A stretch of DNA of 64,000 nt from Phoronis australis. Its lineage: Eukaryota; Phoronida; Phoronidae. The notes under the pieces were generated by a model, which was given only the letters and a program-made list of their open reading frames with translations, did no database searches and was not told where the DNA came from. How positions within the stretch are numbered: the first letter of the stretch is position 1; every line of letters begins with the position of its first letter. A program made the position numbers and the translations under genes. Shown here piece by piece: positions 57,622 to 64,000 of the stretch. The DNA is taken from contig NMRA01001015.1 in the NCBI GenBank assembly GCA_002633005.1, positions 1 to 64,000 on the forward strand. Reading direction: 5' to 3'.

Positions 57622-57897
57622 TGTCGTGAACGAGTATTCTCTCGTTGTGTGGCGTCATGTGGTGTTGTCTTTGTTCGTCTCTGTGTGTGTGGTGTTGACA
57701 TAGTGAGCCAGTGATAGGTCACGTGACTCTGGGCACGAGGGGAAAAATCGGGGAGTCTATGAGAAGGTGTGGTGAAAGATAGACGCTCTGGAGAGTGAAA
57801 CTAGAGGCGCTCTCAAAAGTGTGACACTGATGGCAAGTCCGGACAAGAAGTTAGGTAAGTTGGCTGTATCTGATGAATTATAGGCCACGTTACTATA
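57622..57897 (+). repeat. 3' LTR (276 bp)
   Basis: TGTCGTGAACGAGTATTC ... GTTACTATA, followed by GGAT, which also precedes the 5' LTR. Confidence 0.92.
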
Positions 57898-58047
57898 GGA
57901 TTTAGGCATGGGGGCCATGCCCCCTCCACTAAAATTCTCCCAGATTCCATTTGGCAGTTAGGTAGTGCGAATGTCAGACAGGCAAAATCCTGGCTAATAA
58001 AAACTCTGCCCTGGCACCCCAAACTCAAAATCCTGGATCAACCCCTG
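57898..58047. mobile_element. Right part of the MITE split by the LTR retrotransposon
   Basis: Resumes with GGATTTAGGCATGGGGGCC and runs to CCTGGATCAACCCCTG. With 48160-48170 it makes one copy of the family at 34566 and 46067. Confidence 0.85.
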
Positions 58048-58064
58048 AAGAACACAACAATTAT

Positions 58065-58137
58065 CAGGGCTCGACATAACGAGCTGCAGGTCGCATTTGC
58101 GACCTGAAATTTGGAAATGCGAGCTGAGATTTTTGTC
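58065..58137 (+). mobile_element. Left end of a hAT-like element, cut at a single N
   Basis: CAGGGCTCGACATAACGAG and the following 54 bases are nearly identical to 61008-61080, then an N at 58138 and unrelated sequence. The rest of this copy is missing or collapsed. Confidence 0.75.
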
Positions 58138-58659
58138 NAAATTAATGAATTTGGGTGAGGATATTATCTCTTCACAACTTGCTATGTTCGTAAACACAGT
58201 CACAGAAGCATGCGTCAACTCGGAGCATAAATTCTCAACCGTCGTATGCATGCAGACGCTCAACTCCCTCAAGATCACAACTACGTTTTGTCTTCATTTT
58301 CTGTGTCATCTTTCTGTCATATGTACACGTCATCGACTCAATATTATGGCGACTCAGTGAATGAAAGGACTGAGGGTACACATGGTGCTGCTCTGTGTCT
58401 GGTGTGAGATTTAATTTAAGTGACAGCCTTATAACCTTTGACCTCGGTTAAGTTGTAAACAAATTTCCATGCCGTTGTCTGGCTCCAAGGTGGTTCTGCT
58501 AAATCTTTTTTCTCGCTACACTGTATACATTTCGTATTTGAAGTTCCCGAGAATGAAGATAAAGCATTTTGTTAGACGTGAAATGTTGTAAAAATGACCA
58601 ATTCTTGTGAATAAGGTTCGAGATATCCTTAAGACCCAACTTGTTATTACATATGGATC

Positions 58660-58835
58660 ATAATGCCATGACCTATAGAGAGATATGCTGCAACACTCAT
58701 GTTGGTATGCCATGACCTATAGAGAGATATGCTGCAACACTCATGTTGGTNGCCATGACCTATAAGAGAGATATGCTGCAACACTCAATATGGATCATAA
58801 TGCCCTGACCTATAGAGAGATATGCTGCAACACTC
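58660..58835. repeat. Minisatellite (GCCATGACCTATAGAGAGATA)n-type
   Basis: About four units of 43-54 bases sharing CATGACCTATAGAGAG and GATATGCTGCAACACTCA; a single N falls at 58751 in the middle. The unit number in the assembly is unreliable. Confidence 0.8.
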
Positions 58836-61007
58836 ATGTTGGTGAATTCGATAACCAAAACACACAATATGACCAGTATCACTTTTGATACTTTATAGTA
58901 CAATGACACTTGCAATGACTGCAAAAATGCAGAAACTAAAGTTATAGATAAGATGTAACACACATGTATTCTGATAAATGACATATCGACGATAACTCAT
59001 TTCATTACCCCCACAGACAGGTGATGGAAAACCTAAAATGCTGTCATAATTCGAAGAGTAATTCTATTATTCGGCCACAGTAAAACAGAAAACTATATCA
59101 TTGCCTTGGTATTCACCAAATGCTAAAGACTTGAATCTGTAGAATCTGAATACAATTACATAACCAGTAAATACCTGACAGTGTTTATTCTTTAATTTCT
59201 CTTAAATTTAAAAAAAGTGTTTACACTCCAACAAGGATTCAGTCAGCTGACAACAAAACATTAACATAATGTACCTGAACCTGGTTGGTGTACGTCCTAC
59301 GCGCCTTGGGAGGGACAGCCTTACACCCCCTGTGCCGTGATAAGTCTATGTGGTAAGAACACTTATACACTTGTGGCTTAACACAGACGTCACTGCCTTG
59401 TAAACAATACACTTCATCCATGGAGCCCATGATGGGACAAGGTACAGAAAGACTTCGCATAACAAGAGTCAAGGCATCCAGTGAAAGCAACAACTTTCAC
59501 TTTCACACACTTTTCTCGCGTAGACAAAACAGGTCTGCACTGCCCCACTTCCTCAGTACACACACGCTTCACCTATAGTCTTCACACAGACTGGGGTTGC
59601 CAGGAACAATGTCGTGTCACACATTGGCAGTTGTAATTCACCTCATTAAAACCAAGCACATTAATTCAGTTCAAGGGTCTCTCTCCCATCTAACAGGGGT
59701 ATTCATCAGGTGTTTATCAAAGTGTCACAACAAGCAAATGCAGCTTCAGGTGTCTACAGCAAGCTTGAGTTTCACGGCATCTTATTTCGAGGTTTACTTT
59801 GCAAATGTGCAGACAACTTTAATTCTGCCTTAAGATAAATTCCTGACCTCTAAGCAAAGAGAAAAGTACGTCGTCCAACTCTGCAACATTTATAAAGCTG
59901 TTGAAACACACAGCAGTCCGTTTGCTACGCTGCATCCGACAGCAAGCACTCCCAACTTAAAATTTCACTACATTTTAGAGAGCCTGTGTGAAAATTTACT
60001 CCACTATATCTGACTAGGTTCTGTAACACAGTTCCACAGCACTAATCCATGGGACATACTTAAACAGTATAAGACCATATGAACACTATTAACAGGCACA
60101 CTAATTAATCTCTATGCAATCAATCAATAAGTCTACAAGTGATCCATAAGCTAAAAGAGACAATAACACAATACTTATCAACCTACGAACACAGGCACAT
60201 GCACGCACGCACGCACACACACACAGAGGAAAACATAATGAATAAAAAGCTTTCTAGAGGGCGCCACTATGAGAAACTATATGACAAATGATGATGATTA
60301 TGACAGTGGCAGCAGCAGTGGCAACAACAGCAGGAAATCAGTCAAATAAAGAGCAGTCACCATAAAATGTCAAATTACTAAAAATGGTATGATGTAGCTA
60401 AAATGGTGGCACAGTACCCATAGTGCTTCCTTACACACCAAGTTTCATAAAGCTCCCCCACAAGAGAGTGGTGATATGGGTCTGGCACATGAAAAGTTGG
60501 AAAATGGCCACTATAGCGCCATCTTGAGTCCTATTTTAACCAAAAAACAACAGGCCTGAAATTATTGACAAGTCACATGTTGAGAGTAAATTTCTTAGGT
60601 CTGCGGAACATAGCCTTTATACCTACGAACATAAAAGTGGCAAAAATATGACAGGCTGGACAAAAAATTTTCCCCAAGTAATAATACGCAAGCACATACA
60701 AACAAGCACACCCATACTTGTATCATTCTTAGACCTACTGCAGACAATGGCAAGAAATGATCTTACTCTATTCACTTACAGTGAACACTAACTTCCTCCA
60801 AATATCGTTAATAACAAAATTCTGCAACAAATAAAACAACTTGCCAGTCTTCCTAAATTCTCAACCTACACCAATCCGTTAACACAGAATTCAAATCCAT
60901 GCATAAGTAATCAAATTGTACATCAAACATTGAAACCTATGAATGCACAATTTGTGGAAAGCTTCTTAGCAAAGCTCAAGAATATTTTTGTTTTTTAAAG
61001 TCTAACC
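58836..61007. other. Gene-poor stretch
   Basis: A CA/CG microsatellite lies at about 60200-60225 and a CAG/CAA-rich patch at about 60305-60330. One Cys-containing minus-strand frame (59239-59493) ends at a possible donor but matches nothing I know. Nothing else can be supported. Confidence 0.5.
60200..60225. repeat. CA/CG dinucleotide microsatellite
   Basis: GCACGCACGCACGCACACACACACA simple repeat. Confidence 0.85.
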
Positions 61008-63213
61008 CAGGGCTCGACATAACGAGCTGCAGGTCGCATTTGCGACCTGAAATTTGGAAATGCGAGCTGAGATTTTTGTCAGCTCGTATCAAGTCGCAAA
61101 ATGCGACCTGGAATTTCCAACGAATGCGAGCTGAGTTTTTACACTTCTCAACAGATATCTGGCACATACAAAGCAGCTCTTGTTAATCCGACCGTTATTT
61201 GGTCGTTGCCAAATCCAAGTTCAAAACAACACTAACGAGAACAGCCCTCCCGATGACTTGTAAGCAAGTCGCGTGAACATGGGATATGCAGAATCGATCT
61301 TCGACGCGTTTCATTGGCTAACACTTTCGGCCACTTTTGTAAATTCCCGGATTCGCCGAAGAAAGTTTCGGGCCACTGCTTAACACGTGATAAAACTTCA
61401 CAAAACAACGGTGTTTCTATTAATTCTTAAGCGATCAACTTACCAAACTTTGTGGTGGGCAAAAATGTTTAGTTTTTCATATAAGATGTCCTTATTACAT
61501 GTACCAAATATCCACGACAAAATCCCTGATATCGCACTGCGGCACCGTCAGTTAGCGCGCAAGCGGTCCCGGCAGACAATCGTGACTTAGACTGAGATGT
61601 GCTTCTCCTTTTAATCGTATTAAGACAGCCAAAGTGAAAATTACAACCTTATTAATCGCCAAACGACGGTCACGTCTTTACTTTCAGTTGCCAAGAAATT
61701 CTCAAACCCCCTTACTTGTTTCTGGGGCTACGTGCGCGAAATATGATTTGTCTTTCACACGTACGTTGCCAACGTAAAGTGTAGGCCTACTCCAGCGATG
61801 AGCATGTGCGTGAACTCACGCGTGGGCACCACTTCAAAGAACAGCGACAGCCCTAAATGAAAGAGTATGTCGGCTTGGCTCTGGTTTATTTGAAAATAAA
61901 CTCAGATTCCCAGCGGTTATAAAAGACCCGATGTACCGGGACCGATATACATTGTAACCCCGAGAACTGACGTTTTCCTGTTCCGATGTTTCCCGAGGTC
62001 TATGTTCTGTAAATCCTGTATTCTATGCCCGTAGCCAGTTATTGCAACTAAACTGGCACTAGATGCGAAATTGTGGTTCAAGTTAGCGAACTTTTCATTC
62101 TTCTCTTTATACCCCCCGCCAACTTTTCGCTCCCCAAACCACCGTCGCCGTAAAATGTTCAGACTCACCTATAGAAACAACCTTGTTCCGGCTGAAGCGG
62201 ACAGTTAAAAACAAAATCGTTCCGGGTGGCTAAAAAGGGTACAATGTAGGTGGTTACGATATCCAGAAGTCACCCCTACGAGATGGAGTTTGCCTCGCAA
62301 AATCGTATTATTATAACGTTTCTTACCATTGCAGCATTTTAATATCTTATTACCGCAAACACTGAGGTTAACGACTATACTCACGCACAAGCTTACCCCC
62401 TACCTTTAAAGTGTTTCATAATTAGCGCTCACTGATCTATTAAAAGTCCCCCCTTAAATTTTGAGAATTTCCAGTGAAGCGCCCACAGTTCAAGCTAGCG
62501 CCCATCATAGCGTACTACAAACGACCGCGTGTGATTTAAAATTGTCACGCAGCTTATATGGTGTGTCTCTTTCATTTTACACAACTTCAGTTTTCATAAA
62601 CGTCTTTTCACAATATGTAAAAACCAAATCCCGGCTTTGTTTTATACCTCGGAAAGAAAGTTAACACTAGTGACTTGCGTGTCGTTTTGTGACTGACCTA
62701 TTTTTCCCGTACTTGGAAGGTATTGCGGAGCAAACTCGCCATTACCCGAGTTAGTTTGAATCGTTAACGACTTTGATGACAGCCAGTAGCAGGCCAGATC
62801 TAAAAATATCCCGGATACTTTTTCAAGGGACATTTTCTCCCTTTTCACATCGCAAATTTAGCTACTCGAATGCAAAAGTCAGTTAGAGAGCACTGATCAT
62901 TCAACTTTCACGTCGGCAACTTGCCTTGCGCTCTAGAGTCTTTCAATGGAGGTCGTGAAGAACAGTAAGGCCGTAACCTACATGAATGAAGTCAATATTG
63001 AGATCCGAAATTTGTGAGTATTTAACGCTGCAGGTAAGAACATAATCTAAACATTTTCTCGATGATCTAAAAAATCTATTTTGGCGCGTAAAAATGGCGG
63101 AAAAATTTTGCGACCTGGCATTTAGGAATGCGAGCTGGATTTTGAAAATGCGACCTGGGATTTTGGCTAGGTCGCAAAATGCGACCTGGCGATTTTAATA
63201 GCGTCGAGCCCTG
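61008..63213 (+). mobile_element. hAT-like non-autonomous DNA transposon, 2.2 kb, TAACC target duplication
   Basis: Left end CAGGGCTCGACATAACGAG, right end ATAGCGTCGAGCCCTG (10-base inverted termini CAGGGCTCGA), flanked on both sides by TAACC. Both ends carry repeated GCGACCTG / CAGGTCGC words; the left end has the near-palindrome CAGGTCGCATTTGCGACCTG. CAGGG termini are common in hAT elements, but those usually duplicate 8 bases; 5 bases points to a hAT5-like or other group. No transposase ORF: the longest frames are under 90 codons without motifs. Relatives: 36530-39229 (minus), 58065-58137, perhaps 20832-21066. Confidence 0.75.
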
Positions 63214-63841
63214 TAACCTCAACGGAATTTTGTTATTTAAGATGTATTCGGCTAACCAGGTACTCCTAGCAAAGCCTTAGCAAAACAAGAAAATCTGAGT
63301 TTGATCACGCAAATGTAGGCCAGTTAAATGATAGGTAAAGCTGCCTTTTCGTGCCATATTGCGTCACCGCGAGATTCCTGCGCAAAAAACAAAAGGTCGA
63401 TAACAGTTGTATTGAATAGGGATCTGCATAGAACACCACTGTGTGCGGGTGCTATTCGCAGCTGTTTGAATCAAAAGGTGATTCTCGCAGTGACGTAGAC
63501 AAAAGCAAACCAATACACCTAACAGTTCGTTACATTTGACTATTTATGGAACTAGTGGACTCAAAGCGATGCTCTTAATATACTGTAGGATCCAAATTTA
63601 CAGGTGTTACCATTCAAGATAGGCTTTAATGTCTTACTCTCTTGCATGTATTACGCTATTATTAATGTATTACCGTGTGTCAATAGGTACTTATGTGTAC
63701 GCCAACAAAAAATTTGCTGCAATAATGATTACATCTGTTGAAAGCATATTTTAGAAATTAGGATCTGTGACTAACAGTACATTAGCGATGACTTCCGGTA
63801 AAATGGCGCCAGCACAAAACGTGCGTTTTGCTAGTCTGTAA
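63214..63841. other. Gene-free stretch before the terminal open frame
   Basis: No feature recognised. The tail (63785-63840) has an ACTTCCGG-ATGGCG-type sequence that resembles the start region of a transcript. Confidence 0.4.
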
Positions 63842-64000
63842 ATTTTCAAAGTTATCTTCACCTTGCTGCTTGAAACGGGACGTACAAAAAGAGCCACATC
63901 ATCTCCTGCACCAAAAGACGGCGAGGAAGTGCCAGAGAATGAACCAGAGTGGTTTTCATCATTAAAGAGTGAGTTGAAAAGGTCTAATATGGAGATTATG
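63842..64000 (+). CDS. Open frame running off the window end (unknown)
   Basis: After an in-frame TAA at 63839 the frame is open to the edge and reads RATSSPAPKDGEEVP then EWFSSLKSELKRS, a charged, coding-like text. There is no ATG until 63989. It could be an internal exon or the ORF1 of a LINE-type element (whose coiled-coil proteins often have similar composition). Too little is visible to decide. Confidence 0.35.
   Translation, partial: MFKVIFTLLLETGRTKRATSSPAPKDGEEVPENEPEWFSSLKSELKRSNMEIM

Larger units (their letters stand above)
48171..57897 (+). mobile_element. Ty3/gypsy-type LTR retrotransposon with PHD-tailed integrase and TatD-like accessory ORF
   Basis: 9.7 kb element: LTR 48171-48446, primer site, gag (48723-50136), protease, RT, RNase H, integrase with PHD finger (to 55207), an accessory frame with a C2H2-like finger and TatD hydrolase (55227-57035), T-rich tail, polypurine tract 57609-57621, LTR 57622-57897. 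The pol order (PR-RT-RH-IN) is that of Ty3/gypsy elements. The four bases GGAT flank both ends. The LTRs differ at about 8 of 276 sites. Two internal single Ns (53203 and 54064) each sit between near-copies, so the spacer and the integrase N-terminus appear twice. Lesions: a two-base deletion in gag (about 48751), TGA 51276, a frame change about 51380-51405, TAA 52555, TGA 52762, and indels in the left integrase copy. Confidence 0.93.

Noticed and set aside
59239-59493. Cys-containing minus-strand frame (YCLQGSDVC ... CSYHID) ending near a CAG|gtacat donor
   Set aside because: It could be an isolated exon, but no neighbouring exon or known domain could be found, so it was not called as a gene.

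Overview
This window is nuclear DNA from an animal. Genes are split by GT-AG introns, intergenic space is large, and short inverted-repeat transposons are common. The gene content (PPIB-type secreted cyclophilins, a SPATA2 homologue with a PUB-type N-terminus, and SMCO3-like coiled-coil proteins) and the repeats suggest a marine invertebrate deuterostome (hemichordate, echinoderm or cephalochordate). That placement is an inference; I cannot name the species. The assembly is a draft. It has one 717-base gap (28228-28944) and many single-N joins. At least five of these joins lie between two near-copies of the same sequence, so several apparent duplications are probably unmerged haplotypes or contig overlaps.

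Layout. 1-12.1 kb: a tandem duplication of a four-exon gene for a secreted helical/coiled-coil protein of SMCO3-like design; copy 1 lacks its first bases at the window edge and copy 2 is complete. 12.3-15.5 kb: a direct repeat across a single N, with no gene. 17.1-33.2 kb: two PPIB-like cyclophilin genes head to head (minus strand 17094-25623, plus strand 29635-33159). They share identical internal exon sizes and phases, so they are paralogues; the sequencing gap and a Penelope-like GIY-YIG relic lie between them. 34.5-39.3 kb: transposon debris, including a degraded minus-strand hAT-like copy. 40.2-44.6 kb: a two-exon SPATA2-like gene on the minus strand, its intron inflated by an assembly duplication. 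46.5-58.0 kb: one fragment and one nearly complete copy of a Ty3/gypsy-type LTR retrotransposon. 58-64 kb: minisatellite, microsatellite, a 2.2 kb hAT-like non-autonomous element, and an open frame running off the end.

The most unusual item is the LTR retrotransposon at 48171-57897. It has paired 276 bp LTRs, a primer site, a polypurine tract and a GGAT target duplication, and it sits inside a small inverted-repeat transposon. Gag starts with a helix-hairpin-helix-like motif and ends in a CCHC knuckle. A T TTA AAT slippery heptamer lies just before the gag stop and leads into a protease with a D-C-G-A motif, then reverse transcriptase, RNase H and integrase. The integrase carries a C-terminal PHD finger. 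After integrase, in the position where env would lie, is an accessory frame with a C2H2-like finger followed by a TatD-family metal-dependent hydrolase that keeps every expected metal ligand. Several stops and frameshifts show that this copy is decaying, but its LTRs are still about 97% identical. A retroelement that carries its own TatD-type nuclease and a PHD-tailed integrase is the best candidate here for an undescribed system.
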